Below are positions 24,345 to 33,792 of a stretch of 48,237 nucleotides of DNA, one piece after another. Both the position numbers and the translations under genes were made by a program. Source of the stretch: Streptomyces sp. WZ.A104 (lineage in GTDB: Bacteria; Actinomycetota; Actinomycetes; Streptomycetales; Streptomycetaceae); the NCBI RefSeq assembly GCF_002382885.1, contig NZ_NWVL01000063.1:1-48237 (forward strand). The letters run 5' to 3'. Every line of letters begins with the position of its first letter. Within the stretch, counting starts at the first letter, position 1. The notes below the pieces were generated by a model. It was not told where the DNA came from, did not search any database, and saw nothing but the letters and a program-made list of their open reading frames with translations.

Positions 24345-24992
24345 TCACCTCCTGGGGAGCAGTAAAGATCGGTGCCATTCATAGAAAGCCGGAAGGACGG
24401 CACGGAGAACGCGGAAGGCTGATATTCCACCGCGTACCGTGCCGATGCGGACGAGCTCATGCTCTGGAGCGTCCACGACCACCCGGACGGCCGCAACCGG
24501 GCGCGGTCCGTGGCACAGGGCGGTGCGCAGTGTCGCGGCGGACTCCATGTCCACGGCGATCGCCCCGCCCGCCCGCAGCGCGGCCCGCTCGGGGCCCCGT
24601 ACGACGTGGTCGGAGCCGGTGAGCGGGCCGGTGTGGACGGTGCGGCCCGGCACCGCCCGGGCGAGCGCGGCGACCAGGACGCCCGTCCCGGTGCAGGGCG
24701 TGGAGCCGTCGGCGTCCCGGGTCTCCTCGGCGACGACCAGGTCCCCGGGGTGCATCCCGGGGGCGAGCCCGGCGCAGAAGCCGGCGGCGATGACCGCGGC
24801 GTCGGGGACCCCGCCGGGCCCCAGGAGGCGCGCCACGGCCGCCTCGGCGGCCCGGGGGCCCATTCCGGTACGCAGGACCCGCACCGGGCCCGGGGCGCCC
24901 CTGCCGCTGCGCAGGGCCACCTGCTCGATGCCGAGCGCGCAGGCGACCAGCAGCGGCGGCACGGGGGTTCCCGGTCCGCGCGGATGGCCCAT
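24345..24992 (-). CDS. hpnG: Adenosylhopane nucleoside phosphorylase-like protein (HpnG)
   Basis: A 215-residue protein of the purine/uridine phosphorylase (PNP_UDP) superfamily. In hopanoid synthesis it removes adenine from adenosylhopane to give ribosylhopane. Motifs are LLVACALGIEQVAL, VLRTGMGPRAAEAAV, VIAAGFCAGLAPGMHPGDLVVA, and AIAVDMESAATLRTAL, the last with the Met-Glu pair that contacts the ribose. The ATG overlaps the shc stop (TGATG). The protein is slightly shorter than generic phosphorylases, as usual for HpnG. Confidence 0.9.
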   Translation of the reverse strand: MGHPRGPGTPVPPLLVACALGIEQVALRSGRGAPGPVRVLRTGMGPRAAEAAVARLLGPGGVPDAAVIAAGFCAGLAPGMHPGDLVVAEETRDADGSTPCTGTGVLVAALARAVPGRTVHTGPLTGSDHVVRGPERAALRAGGAIAVDMESAATLRTALCHGPRPVAAVRVVVDAPEHELVRIGTVRGGISAFRVLRAVLPAFYEWHRSLLLPRR

Positions 24993-26992
24993 CAGGCCCC
25001 CTCCCCCAGGTCCGTACGGTCGGCGAACGGGTCGCCGTGGACGTAGCGCCCGAGTGCGGTGAGGGGGAAGACCTGGCGGTAGAGGTGGTAGTTGATCGAG
25101 AAGTCCCAGGGGAAACCTGTGCCGGTGAAGTAGGGCTCGTCCCAGGAGCCGTCGGCCTGCTGGGCCTCGGTCAGCCAGGTGACCCCGCGGGCGACCGAAG
25201 GGGTGTCGCGGCGGCCCGCGGCGAGCAGGGCGAGCAGCGCCCAGGCGGTCTGGGACGCGGTGGACTCACCGTGCCCGATCCACTTCTCCTCCTGGTAGGA
25301 GCGCAGGTCCTCGCCCCAGCCGCCGTCGTCGTTCTGCACGGATTCCAGCCAGTCGACGGCCCGGCGGATCGCGGGGTGTCCGGCGGGCAGCCCGGCGGCG
25401 GTCAGGGCAGGCACCACCGACCCCGTGCCGTAGACGTAGTTGACGCCCCAGCGGCCGAACCAGGCCCCGCACGCCTCCTGTTCGGCCAGGAGCCACTCGA
25501 TGCCCTGCCGGGTACGGGGGTGGTTCGCGAGCCCCTCGACGGCGAGCATCTCCACGACATGGCCGGTGACATCGGCCGACGGCGGGTCGATGACCTCGCC
25601 GAAGTCGCAGAACGGCAGGCGGTTGGGGAAGGCGCTGGTGTTGTCCGCGTCGAACGCGCCCCAGGCCCCGTTGCGGGACTGCATCCCGAGGTTCCAGCGG
25701 ACCCCGCGGGCGATGGCGGCCTCCAGCCTGGCCGGGTCGGGGTGACGCACCCGGCGCAGCGCCAGGACGACTTCGGCGGTGTCGTCGATGTCCGGGTAGT
25801 TGTCGTTGTGGAACTCGAACGCCCAGCCCCCGGGGGCGAGTTCGGGTTTCCGCACCGACCAGTCACCGGGCCGGGTGATCTCCTCGTCCAGCATCCAGTC
25901 GGCGGCCTTCACCAGGGCCGGGTGGTCGGGCCGCAGTCCGGCGTCGGCCAGTGCGATGGTGGCCAGACAGGTGTCCCAGACGGGCGACTGGCAGGCCTCG
26001 ACCATCCGCGCCCCGTCCTCGCGATGGACGGCGAACCGGTCCAGCGAGGCCAGTCCGGCCCGCATCACCGGGTGGTCGAGGTCGTAGCCGAGCAGATGCA
26101 GCGCGATGATGGAGTAGACGGCCGGTGGCTGAATCCCGCCCCAGCAGCCGTCGTTCTCCTGCCGCTCGATGATCCAGCGGGCCGCCGCGTTCATCGCGAT
26201 CCGGCGCAGCGGGCGGGGGGCGACCTTGTGGTAGAGGTGCAGCCCCTTGTCGAGGCGCTGGAAGAGGCCGTCCCAGCTGGCCGCCGGGGCGAGCTTCCTG
26301 GGCGGGCTGGGCCGGGCGGGGTCGCTGTGCAGCTCGTCCAGGGCGAAGGGTGCGGGCCGCACCGGGCGCTTCGCGGAGACGATGGTCAGGGGAACGATGG
26401 TCTGGCGGGCCCAGCAGCCGAAGTCGTAGATGTTGAGCGGGACCCACTTGGGGAAGAACATGAGCTCGGGCGGGAGTTCGGGGAGGTCGTCCCACTTCCA
26501 CCAGCCGAACAGGGCGAGCCAGATCCGGGTGAAGACCCGGGCGGCCGCGATGCCGCCCTGCTCCCTGATCCATCCTGAGGCGCGCGCCATGTGCGGCTCG
26601 TCGGGGCGGTCCCCGGCCAGCCTGAGGGCCACGTACGCCTCGATGGTGGCGGAGAGGTCGGCGGGGCCGCCGTAGAAGGTGTTCCAGGTGCCGTCGCCGA
26701 GCTGTTCGCCCCGGATGAAGAGGGCGGCCGCCCGGGTGGTCCCGGGGTCCTGGATGCCGAGGAACTGGCGCAGGAGCAGGTCCTCGGCATCCATGGTGAC
26801 GTTGGTGGCGAGGTCGCCCTTCCACCAGCCCTGCTCGTCCTGTCTGCCGAGCAGGTGCTCCACGGAGCGTTCCGCTGCCCGCCGCGCGGCGGCGAGCACG
26901 TCGTCCGCGGCGATGGTCGTGTCGGCCGGATGGGCGGCCGGGAGTGCCGACAGGCTGGCGGCCCCGGTCGGTCCGTCGGTCGTCGCTGTCAT
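24992..26992 (-). CDS. shc: Squalene-hopene cyclase
   Basis: A 666-residue monotopic membrane enzyme that cyclises squalene to hopene/hopanol. The catalytic DxDD motif is Asp401-Ile-Asp403-Asp404-Thr-Ala. Many QW-type repeats are visible (QDEQGWWKGDL, GDGTWNTFYGG, QENDGCWGGIQP, QSRNGAWGAFDADN, EQEACGAWFGRWG, QNDDGGWGEDL, QADGSWDEPYFTGTG). The length is normal for the bacterial family. It is in the centre of the hopanoid operon, between the prenyl synthase gene (gap of about 107 bp) and hpnG (1-bp overlap). Confidence 0.97.
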   Translation of the reverse strand: MTATTDGPTGAASLSALPAAHPADTTIAADDVLAAARRAAERSVEHLLGRQDEQGWWKGDLATNVTMDAEDLLLRQFLGIQDPGTTRAAALFIRGEQLGDGTWNTFYGGPADLSATIEAYVALRLAGDRPDEPHMARASGWIREQGGIAAARVFTRIWLALFGWWKWDDLPELPPELMFFPKWVPLNIYDFGCWARQTIVPLTIVSAKRPVRPAPFALDELHSDPARPSPPRKLAPAASWDGLFQRLDKGLHLYHKVAPRPLRRIAMNAAARWIIERQENDGCWGGIQPPAVYSIIALHLLGYDLDHPVMRAGLASLDRFAVHREDGARMVEACQSPVWDTCLATIALADAGLRPDHPALVKAADWMLDEEITRPGDWSVRKPELAPGGWAFEFHNDNYPDIDDTAEVVLALRRVRHPDPARLEAAIARGVRWNLGMQSRNGAWGAFDADNTSAFPNRLPFCDFGEVIDPPSADVTGHVVEMLAVEGLANHPRTRQGIEWLLAEQEACGAWFGRWGVNYVYGTGSVVPALTAAGLPAGHPAIRRAVDWLESVQNDDGGWGEDLRSYQEEKWIGHGESTASQTAWALLALLAAGRRDTPSVARGVTWLTEAQQADGSWDEPYFTGTGFPWDFSINYHLYRQVFPLTALGRYVHGDPFADRTDLGEGA

Positions 26993-27099
26993 GAGCTTCC
27001 CCTTACGTGCAGTGGTTTCTCTGCTGTGCTGGGGTCTCCGTCGGCCGACGCCCAGATCAGGGCGCCGGCCGGCGACTGCGAGTCATATGCGTGTGCTGA

Positions 27100-28203
27100 T
27101 CATCTCTTGCGTACCACCACGAAGTCCGCGAGCGCGGTGAGCTGCTCCCGCACCCGGTGCGGCATGTCGACCGCATGCAGCGCCTCGACGGCGATCGCGT
27201 GCTGACGACGGGCTTCCTGGGCGGTCCACTCACGGCCGCCCGCCTCCTCGATGAGCGCCGCGCGGGCGGCGAACTCCTCTTCGGAGAAGCTGTCGAAGTC
27301 GCTGCTCTTGGCGTCGGCGGCGAGCAGTTCGCCCAGCCGCTCGGAGGCCTCGCCGCCCGCGGCGAGCGCCGCGACGACGGGCAGGGACTTCTTGCGCTGG
27401 CGCAGATCGCTCCAGGTCTGCTTGCCCGTCGACTCCGGGTCGCCCCAGATGCCGAGCAGGTCGTCGACGGCCTGGAAGGCGAGGCCGAGGTGGTAGCCGT
27501 ACGCCTCCAGGGTGTCGGCTGTGCGGTCGTCCGCCCCGCCGAGCACCGCGCCGATGGAGACCGCGCAGGCCAGCAGGGCGCCGGTCTTGTTGCCCTCCAT
27601 CTCCAGGCACTCCTCGACGGTGACCCGCTCGCGGTGCTCGTAGGAGATGTCCTGGGCCTGCCCGTCGATGAGCTTGCGGGTGGCGGTGGTCAGCCGCCGC
27701 GCCGCGCGGCCCGCCTCTACCGTGCCGAGCTCCAGCAGCAGGTCGTAGGCGAGTGCGAAGAGCGCGTCGCCGACCAGGATCGCCTGGGCCGGGCCGTGCA
27801 CCTTCCACACGGTGTCGCGGTGGCGGCGCTGCTCGTCGCCGTCCATCAGGTCGTCGTGCAGCAACGAGAAGTTGTGCACGAGTTCGACGGCCACCGCGCC
27901 GGGGACGCCGGCCTCGGCGGGGGCGCCCGCCGCTTCGGCGGACAGCAGGGCGAGGGCGGGACGCACGGCCTTGCCGCCGTCGCCGTCCGAGGGGCGTCCC
28001 TCGGCGTCGATCCAGCCGAAGTGGTAGGCGGCGACGGTGTCCATGGGCGGCGCGAGCCGGTCCACGGCAGCCCGCAGCACCGGCGCTGACAGGGCTCGTC
28101 CGCGCTCCAGAAGCGCGGTGACATCCGTGGTGTCGGCCACGGTGTCGAAAGCCGGATTCGCCGGGGTCACTGACTCTCCTCTTGTTCCGGTGGTACTGCT
28201 CAT
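27100..28203 (-). CDS. Isoprenyl diphosphate synthase (FPP/GGPP-type)
   Basis: A 367-residue trans-prenyltransferase that probably supplies farnesyl diphosphate for the squalene-forming HpnC/D/E enzymes. The first aspartate-rich motif is Asp117-Asp118-Leu-Met-Asp121 (HDDLMDGD). The second is reduced to DDLLGIWGD. GNKTGALLACAVSIGAVLGG and the chain-length region FSLLH (aromatic/small residues just before the first motif) fit short-chain products. The ATG overlaps the hpnE stop (ATGA). Confidence 0.92.
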   Translation of the reverse strand: MSSTTGTRGESVTPANPAFDTVADTTDVTALLERGRALSAPVLRAAVDRLAPPMDTVAAYHFGWIDAEGRPSDGDGGKAVRPALALLSAEAAGAPAEAGVPGAVAVELVHNFSLLHDDLMDGDEQRRHRDTVWKVHGPAQAILVGDALFALAYDLLLELGTVEAGRAARRLTTATRKLIDGQAQDISYEHRERVTVEECLEMEGNKTGALLACAVSIGAVLGGADDRTADTLEAYGYHLGLAFQAVDDLLGIWGDPESTGKQTWSDLRQRKKSLPVVAALAAGGEASERLGELLAADAKSSDFDSFSEEEFAARAALIEEAGGREWTAQEARRQHAIAVEALHAVDMPHRVREQLTALADFVVVRKR

Positions 28204-29585
28204 GCCGCCTCCTGCAGCGGATGTCCATGGGGGCGGCCGAGGTTCTGGAGGGCCGCGTCGGCGGCTGCGGTGCCACTGCGCACAGCACCTTCCATGGTCG
28301 CGGGCCAGCCGGTGTCGGTCCAGGCCCCCGCCAGCTGGAGGCCGGGCGCCCGGGTGCGTGGGCCGGGGCGCAGCCGCCCGACGCCCGGAGCGGGCGCGAA
28401 GGTGGCGGTGCGCTCCCTGGTGACGAAGAAGTCCCGGATGCCCGCGCCGCGGGCGGCGGGGAGCAGCCGCTCCAGCTCGGGCAGATAGCGGGCGCGCAGG
28501 TCGGCGACGGGGAGGTCGATCTCGTCCTGGGCGGCGGACTGCGAGACGGCCAGATACTGCCCGGGGCCGACGAGTCCCGAGGAGTGGGTGCGGTCGAAGA
28601 CCCACTGGACCGGGGAGCCGATGGCGGCGAAGAACGGCCGGCGCAGCACCTTGCGGTCGTAGACGACGTGCACGTTGAGGATGGGGGCGTAGGGGATGTC
28701 GAGCAGCAGGTCCGGCTCGTCCAGCGCGCCCTCGGGCAGCAGGTCGTGGGTCTCGGTCTGCGGGACGGCGAGGACGACGGTGTCGGCGGTGATCCGCTCC
28801 CCCGCCGTCTCGACGGTCCACCGGCCGTCCTCGGTGCGGGTCAGGGAGCCCACCTTGGCGCGCAGCTCCGTGCGGACGCCCGCGGTGTCCAGGGCCTTGC
28901 GGGCGAGGGTGTCGTGCAGCTCGCCGAGGGGGACGGTGGCCCAGCCGATGTCGGCGGCGCCGGGCTCGGAGAGCAGTCCGGTCTTGAAGACCTTGGCAGC
29001 GAGCGCCATGGAGGCGTCAGGGGCGGTGGCGTTGAGCGTGGCGACGCCGACGAGGTCCCAGAGCGCCTCGACGGCGCGCTGCGACTGGCCGTGCCGCCGG
29101 AGCCAGGTCGCGAAGTCGACGCGGTCGAGCTCGGGGTCGGCCGGGTCGAGGCGGCCGAGGGCGAGGGCCGCGCGGCCGACGGCCGCCTTCTCGGCGAGCG
29201 AGAGGTGGGGGTAGGCGGCGAGGCCGCCCGCCAGATGCAGCGGTACCGGCAGGGCGGTGCGGCGCAGCCGCCCCAGGCGCGGCCCGGCGGCCCGGCCGAC
29301 GTCGAGCACGGGCACGTCCAGGCGGTCCTGGAGGGGCGCCAGCCGGGCGGCGTCGATCCGGTCGAGGAACCAGCGGTAGGCGGTGCAGCAGCGCAGGTAG
29401 ACGTGCTGGCCGTTGTCGACGGTGAGGTCGCCGCGCTGGAAGGAGAAGGCGAGGCCGCCGAGGCGGGGCCGCCCTTCGAGCAAGGTCACATCAAGACCGG
29501 CGTCGGCCAGGCGGAGGGCCGCCGTGATGCCGGCGAGGCCGCCTCCGACGACGACCGCGACGGGGCGCGGGAGGTCGTCGCTCAT
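28200..29585 (-). CDS. hpnE: Hydroxysqualene dehydroxylase (HpnE)
   Basis: A 461-residue FAD-dependent amine-oxidase-fold enzyme, annotated in many genomes as phytoene desaturase-like. It reduces hydroxysqualene to squalene, the last step of the HpnCDE route. The dinucleotide motif is VVVGGGLAGITAAL (Gly14-x-Gly16-x2-Gly19), followed by LLEGRPRLGG. The C-terminal FAD motif is LQLAGAWTDTGWPATMEGAVRSG. The ATG at 29585 lies 118 bp downstream of hpnD; that gap carries two copies of ATCGTCGCAGT. Its stop overlaps the prenyl synthase start. Confidence 0.93.
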   Translation of the reverse strand: MSDDLPRPVAVVVGGGLAGITAALRLADAGLDVTLLEGRPRLGGLAFSFQRGDLTVDNGQHVYLRCCTAYRWFLDRIDAARLAPLQDRLDVPVLDVGRAAGPRLGRLRRTALPVPLHLAGGLAAYPHLSLAEKAAVGRAALALGRLDPADPELDRVDFATWLRRHGQSQRAVEALWDLVGVATLNATAPDASMALAAKVFKTGLLSEPGAADIGWATVPLGELHDTLARKALDTAGVRTELRAKVGSLTRTEDGRWTVETAGERITADTVVLAVPQTETHDLLPEGALDEPDLLLDIPYAPILNVHVVYDRKVLRRPFFAAIGSPVQWVFDRTHSSGLVGPGQYLAVSQSAAQDEIDLPVADLRARYLPELERLLPAARGAGIRDFFVTRERTATFAPAPGVGRLRPGPRTRAPGLQLAGAWTDTGWPATMEGAVRSGTAAADAALQNLGRPHGHPLQEAA

Positions 29586-29703
29586 GCGGGCCCCTCTCGC
29601 CGGATCGTCGCAGTGCGGCGGGTCGCCGTCACGCAGATCGTCGCAGTCAGGGACGCGTCGGGCCACCGGAGCGTGACCGAAGGTCCGGACCTGGGAGAAC
29701 GCA

Positions 29704-30657
29704 TCAGGCTCGCCCCCTGGCGGTCAGCTTCGAGATGTGGCGGGCGTCCAGTCCGGACAGGCCGCGCACCGCGACGTAGGCCTTCTCGTGGCCGGGCAGC
29801 GAGACCCGGCCGCGCAGGACGGCCTCGGGGTCACGCTCGATCCGGTCGAGGAGGCGGCGGTAGATCCCGGCCATGGCGGCGACGCAGGCGCCGCTGCGAC
29901 GGTCGAGCATCGGCAGCAGGCGGTAGCCCTCGGCGAACAGGGCGCGGGCGCGGCGGACCTCGAAGTGGACCAGGCCGGCGAAGTCGGAGCCGGGGGGCGG
30001 GGTGGCCCGGTGGAATCCGGCGGAGCAGCCGAACTTGGCCAGGTCGTCGGCGGGGAGGTAGGTGCGCCCGTTTCCGGCGTCCTCGCGGACGTCGCGCAGG
30101 ATGTTGGTGAGCTGGAGGGCGAGGCCGAGGGTGTCGGCGTACTCCGCGGCGCGCTCGGCCCCGCGGGCCCCCGGTTCCGTACCGAACACGCCGAGGCTGA
30201 GGCGGCCGATGGCGCCCGCGACACAGCGGCAGTACGTCCTGAGGTCGTCCCAGGTCTCGTAGGTCGCGCCCCGCACGTCCATCAGGACGCCGTCGATCAG
30301 TTCGTCGAGCCCTTCGAGCGGCAGCGGGAACCGGCGGGCGGCGTCGGTGAGCGCCACGGCGACCGGGTCGGTGTCGTCCTCGTCGACCGAGCCCTTCCGG
30401 ATCCGGTCGAGCAGCTCGCGGGTGCTCTCCAGCCGGGTCCGCTTGGTCTCCGGGTCCAGTTCCCCGTCGCCGATGTCGTCGACCCGACGGGAGAAGGCGT
30501 ACAGCGCCGACATGGCCTGCCGCTTGTCGTACGGCAGCAGCCTGATGCCGTAGGCGAAGTTACGTGCCTGCTGTCCGGTGACGGCCTCGCAGTAACTGTA
30601 TGCGGCCTGCACCGGCGGCGACATGTACGTCGTCTGTCCCTCCACGGTCCGGCTCAC
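29704..30657 (-). CDS. hpnD: Presqualene diphosphate synthase (HpnD)
   Basis: A 317-residue squalene/phytoene synthase-fold enzyme. It condenses two farnesyl diphosphates to presqualene diphosphate. The two Asp-rich sites are YAFSRRVDDIGDGE and NILRDVREDAGNGRTYLPADDL. The start is the GTG at 30657 overlapping the hpnC stop (GTGA). A GTG three codons later has better Shine-Dalgarno spacing and is possible. Confidence 0.93.
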   Translation of the reverse strand: MSRTVEGQTTYMSPPVQAAYSYCEAVTGQQARNFAYGIRLLPYDKRQAMSALYAFSRRVDDIGDGELDPETKRTRLESTRELLDRIRKGSVDEDDTDPVAVALTDAARRFPLPLEGLDELIDGVLMDVRGATYETWDDLRTYCRCVAGAIGRLSLGVFGTEPGARGAERAAEYADTLGLALQLTNILRDVREDAGNGRTYLPADDLAKFGCSAGFHRATPPPGSDFAGLVHFEVRRARALFAEGYRLLPMLDRRSGACVAAMAGIYRRLLDRIERDPEAVLRGRVSLPGHEKAYVAVRGLSGLDARHISKLTARGRA

Positions 30658-31565
30658 CTCTCTCCACGCGCTCTTCGCAAGACGGTTCCCACTTCGCGCA
30701 GCAGCCTGGGCTTTGTGGGCTTGGGCGGTCCGGGCAGTACGTCGAACCCGGCGGCCGAGATCGCGGCGAGCGCGGCGCGGCCGCCTCCGACGAATCCGGC
30801 GAGGAGCAGCTTGAGCCTGCCGTCGACGCTGCCCACCAGGGGGGTGCCCGCGTCCAGCAGCTCGCTGGCGCGCCGGGCCTCGTAGGCGATCAGGGCACGC
30901 ACCGAGGCTCCGGCGGACGGCCGGCCCAGGTCGGATTCGGTGACGTGGAAGCGGTCCATGTCCTCGGCGGGCAGATAGATCCGGTCGCGTCCGAGGTCCT
31001 CGGCCACGTCCTGGAGGTGCTCGACGATCTGGAGCGCGGTGCACACGGCGTCGGAGCGGCGGATGCGTTCCGGGCTCGCGGTGCCGGTGAGGGCGAGGAC
31101 CAGGCGGCCGACCGGGTTCGCGGAGAGTTCGCAGTAGGCGGCGAGCTCGGCGTAGGTCCCGTAGCGGCGGATCTTCTGGTCCTGCCGGTTGGCCTCGATC
31201 AGGCCGATGAAGGGCTCGGGGGTGAGCGCTCGGCGCCGCACGGTGGGGCGCAGGGCGCGGAGCAAGGGGTGGTGCGGTTCCTCGCCGGTGGTGGCGAAGA
31301 CCCGGTGCAGATCGGTCTCGAAGGCGTCGAGCATGGCGAGCCGGTCGTCGCTCTGCTCCGGCTCCAGGCCCAGGTGGCGGGCGTCGGCGCCGCCGGGGGC
31401 GAGGTCGCCGTCGCCGATGTCGTCGACGAGCCGGGCGTAGCCGTAGACCGCCATCAGGTCGTCGCGCCAGGCGCGGGGCAGGAAGAAGGGCGCGACGGGG
31501 AAGTTCTCGTCCGCGGCCTTGCCGAGGGTGGCGTCACCGGTGCGCGCCTCGGGGGTGGAGGTCAC
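30654..31565 (-). CDS. hpnC: Hydroxysqualene synthase (HpnC)
   Basis: 303 residues, same fold as HpnD. It converts presqualene diphosphate to hydroxysqualene. Asp-rich sites are YARLVDDIGDGD and LQDVAEDLGRDRIYLPAEDM. It is the first enzyme gene of the hopanoid operon. The GTG start at 31565 has no good ribosome binding site of its own but overlaps the stop codon of a 23-codon upstream frame (GTGA), which suggests coupled translation. Confidence 0.93.
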   Translation of the reverse strand: MTSTPEARTGDATLGKAADENFPVAPFFLPRAWRDDLMAVYGYARLVDDIGDGDLAPGGADARHLGLEPEQSDDRLAMLDAFETDLHRVFATTGEEPHHPLLRALRPTVRRRALTPEPFIGLIEANRQDQKIRRYGTYAELAAYCELSANPVGRLVLALTGTASPERIRRSDAVCTALQIVEHLQDVAEDLGRDRIYLPAEDMDRFHVTESDLGRPSAGASVRALIAYEARRASELLDAGTPLVGSVDGRLKLLLAGFVGGGRAALAAISAAGFDVLPGPPKPTKPRLLREVGTVLRRARGER

Positions 31566-31633
31566 TGCCGACCGCCCGGCGCGGGGACGGCGAAACCACG
31601 TCGGAGCTGGAGATCTTCCGTCATTGCCGTCAC
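31562..31633 (-). CDS. Putative short leader ORF coupled to hpnC
   Basis: A short frame (MTAMTEDLQLRRGFAVPAPGGRQ; about 23 codons, from ATG or from a GTG two codons earlier) with GGGAG upstream ends in the TGA that overlaps the hpnC GTG. It is too short for a domain. It may serve only to deliver ribosomes to hpnC. A TAGAAC sequence about 10 bases upstream of the GGGAG site could be the -10 box. Confidence 0.4.
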   Translation of the reverse strand: MTAMTEDLQLRRGFAVPAPGGRQ

Positions 31634-31933
31634 ATCTCCCGTTCTACACTGCTGACCCAAAACATCCCTTTTCGGACACGCCGCTCGTGCTTCCGAGTGC
31701 ACTGCGGCACAGCGGGCGAAGCGCCGGGGGCGGATCGCCCCACTTGCCATGAATCAGCACCGCTACAGCTTACGTTGTACAGCTCACAGAGCCGCGCCGG
31801 GGTGGAACGCCTCGCGCTACGTCGCCGCCGTTTCCTGTCAACCTTCCCCGCGCACGGTCGAATTGACGTCATCCGCCGGGAGGAGATCGCCCCTGGGCCC
31901 TACTGCGGAGGGTTTCCCGGCGGCGCACACCGC
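31634..31933. other. Intergenic region upstream of the hopanoid operon
   Basis: About 300 bp between the hopanoid leader and the exporter terminator. It presumably carries the hopanoid promoter (-). No supported gene and no convincing repeat. Confidence 0.4.
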
Positions 31934-31967
31934 GTGGCCCCCGCCGGATCGGTCCGGCAGGGGCCAC
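31934..31967 (-). terminator. Intrinsic terminator after the ABC exporter genes
   Basis: 15-bp arms 31934-31948 and 31953-31967 (one mismatch) with a TCGG loop, 17 bases downstream of the ATPase gene stop. Confidence 0.75.
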
Positions 31968-31983
31968 GGGATGCGGACGGGGG

Positions 31984-32769
31984 CTACTTGCCCGTTTCGC
32001 GCTCGTACGCCTTGAGGACTTCCTCGGTGGGCCCGTCCATCAGGAGCTCGCCCTTCTCCAGCCAGAGCGCCCGGTCGCAGGTGTCCCGGATCGACTTGTT
32101 GTTGTGGCTGACCAGGAAGACGGTGCCCGCCTCCTTGCGGAGCTCGCGGATGCGTTCCTCGGAGCGGACCCGGAACTTGCGGTCGCCGGTGGCCAGCGCC
32201 TCGTCGATCATGAGGACGTCGTGGTTCTTGGCAGCGGCGATGGAGAAGCGCAGGCGCGCCGCCATACCGGAGGAGTACGTCCGCATCGGCAGGGTGATGA
32301 AGTCACCCTTCTCGTTGATCCCGGAGAAGTCCACGATCTCCTGGTAGCGCTCGCGGATCTCGTCCCGGCTCATGCCCATGGCCAGACCGCCGAGGACGAC
32401 GTTGCGCTCGCCGGTCAGATCGCTCATCAGCGCCGCGTTCACGCCGAGCAGCGAGGGCTGGCCGTCGGTGTACACCTGGCCGGACTCGGTCGGCAGCAGA
32501 CCGGCGATGGCCCGCAGCAGCGTCGACTTGCCGGAGCCGTTGGTGCCGATGAGGCCGATGGCCTCGCCGCGGTAGGCGGTGAAGGAGACACCGCGCACGG
32601 CGTGCACCTTCCTGACCCCGCGCGGCTCGCCCTTGCCCCGCCGCATCATGCGGCTCAGCGCCGCGGTGGCACTGCCCCGGCCGCCGCCCGTGCCGTTGAC
32701 CCGGTACACGATGTGCACGTCGTCGGCGATCACCGTGGGAATGCGCCCCTGTGCGTTGTCCTCAGCCAC
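31984..32769 (-). CDS. ABC exporter ATPase (TagH/RfbE-like)
   Basis: A 261-residue ATPase of the polysaccharide/teichoic acid export family. Walker A is GLIGTNGSGKSTLL, the signature is YSSGMAARLRFS, Walker B is VLMIDEALATGD, and the switch His is in LVSHNNKSI. It lacks the extra C-terminal carbohydrate-binding domain of longer TagH or Wzt proteins. With the permease it should move a lipid-linked glycan or glycopolymer to the outside. The GTG start at 32769 overlaps the permease stop by 8 bp and has GAGGAA upstream. Confidence 0.92.
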   Translation of the reverse strand: MAEDNAQGRIPTVIADDVHIVYRVNGTGGGRGSATAALSRMMRRGKGEPRGVRKVHAVRGVSFTAYRGEAIGLIGTNGSGKSTLLRAIAGLLPTESGQVYTDGQPSLLGVNAALMSDLTGERNVVLGGLAMGMSRDEIRERYQEIVDFSGINEKGDFITLPMRTYSSGMAARLRFSIAAAKNHDVLMIDEALATGDRKFRVRSEERIRELRKEAGTVFLVSHNNKSIRDTCDRALWLEKGELLMDGPTEEVLKAYERETGK

Positions 32770-33691
32770 GGCCGTACCGTTCCTCTGCCTTCCAGAAGTA
32801 CACGAATCCCACGACGCCCAGCAGCACGGCCCAGCCCAGGCCGACGGCCCAGACGTGGTCCGGCAGGTTCTCGGAGCCGTATCCGTCGATCATCGCGAAG
32901 CGGACCAGGTCCATGTAGACCGCCGCCGGGTTGTACTGGAGCACGTCGGCGATCCAGGCCGGCTTGTCCTTGAGCATGACCGGGATGGAGAACATGACGC
33001 CCGAGGCGTACATCCAGGTCCGCATGACGAACGGCATCAGCTGCGCGAGGTCGGGGGTCTTGGCGCCGAGCCGCGCCATGACGAGGGCCAGGCCGGTGTT
33101 GAAGAAGAACTGGAGAATCAGGGCGGGAATCACCAGGAGCCAGGACAGCGAGGGGTAGCTGCCGAAGATGACGGCGACCGCGACCAGCACGATCATCGAG
33201 AACAGCAGCTGCTGGAGCTGCTGGAGCGAGAACGAGATGGGCAGCGAGGCCCGGGGGAAGTGGAGGGCCCGGACCAGGCCGAGGTTCCCGGAGATCGACC
33301 GGACCCCCGCCATCACGGAGCTCTGGGTGAAGGTGAAGACGAAGACGCCGGTGACCAGGAACGGCACGAAGACGTCGTGGGGAATCCCCTCCCTGGTCCC
33401 CAGGATCAGCCCGAAGATCAGGTAATAGACACAGGCGTTCAGCAGGGGCGTGACCACTTGCCACAGCTGGCCCAGTTTGGCCTGGCTGTACTGCGCGGTC
33501 AGCTTCGCCCGGGAGAAGGCCAGGATGAAGTGGCGTCGGCCCCAGAGCTGTCTCATGTACTCGAACAGCCCGGGCCTGGCGCCGCTCACGGTCAGGCCGT
33601 GCTTGGCGGCCAGCTGGGCGGCGCTCAGGCCCTCGTCGGCGGACGGTGGGGTGCCGAGGGCTACCCCACCGTCGTGGGTCGTGTCACTCAC
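32762..33691 (-). CDS. ABC-2 type exporter permease (TagG-like)
   Basis: A 309-residue membrane protein with six predicted transmembrane helices. A cytosolic N-terminal amphipathic stretch (FEYMRQLWGRRHFILAFSRAKLTAQYSQAKLGQLWQVVTP, shown by its LGQLWQ signature) is typical of TagG/Wzm permeases. It pairs with the ATPase gene that overlaps its 3' end. The GTG start has only a weak GAGAG site. It is about 100 bp downstream of the GT2 gene and probably in the same unit. Confidence 0.9.
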   Translation of the reverse strand: MSDTTHDGGVALGTPPSADEGLSAAQLAAKHGLTVSGARPGLFEYMRQLWGRRHFILAFSRAKLTAQYSQAKLGQLWQVVTPLLNACVYYLIFGLILGTREGIPHDVFVPFLVTGVFVFTFTQSSVMAGVRSISGNLGLVRALHFPRASLPISFSLQQLQQLLFSMIVLVAVAVIFGSYPSLSWLLVIPALILQFFFNTGLALVMARLGAKTPDLAQLMPFVMRTWMYASGVMFSIPVMLKDKPAWIADVLQYNPAAVYMDLVRFAMIDGYGSENLPDHVWAVGLGWAVLLGVVGFVYFWKAEERYGRG

Positions 33692-33792
33692 AAGTTGAAA
33701 CTCTCGTCTTCACGCGCAGCCAGTCGCGGGCGCGGCTCAGGCGGACAGGTTCCGGAAAGAAAATACGCCTCATGCTCTCAGAGGAAAGCCTC

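Noticed and set aside
28182..30110. Rightward open frame over hpnE and hpnD
   Set aside because: Antisense shadow with no recognisable domain.
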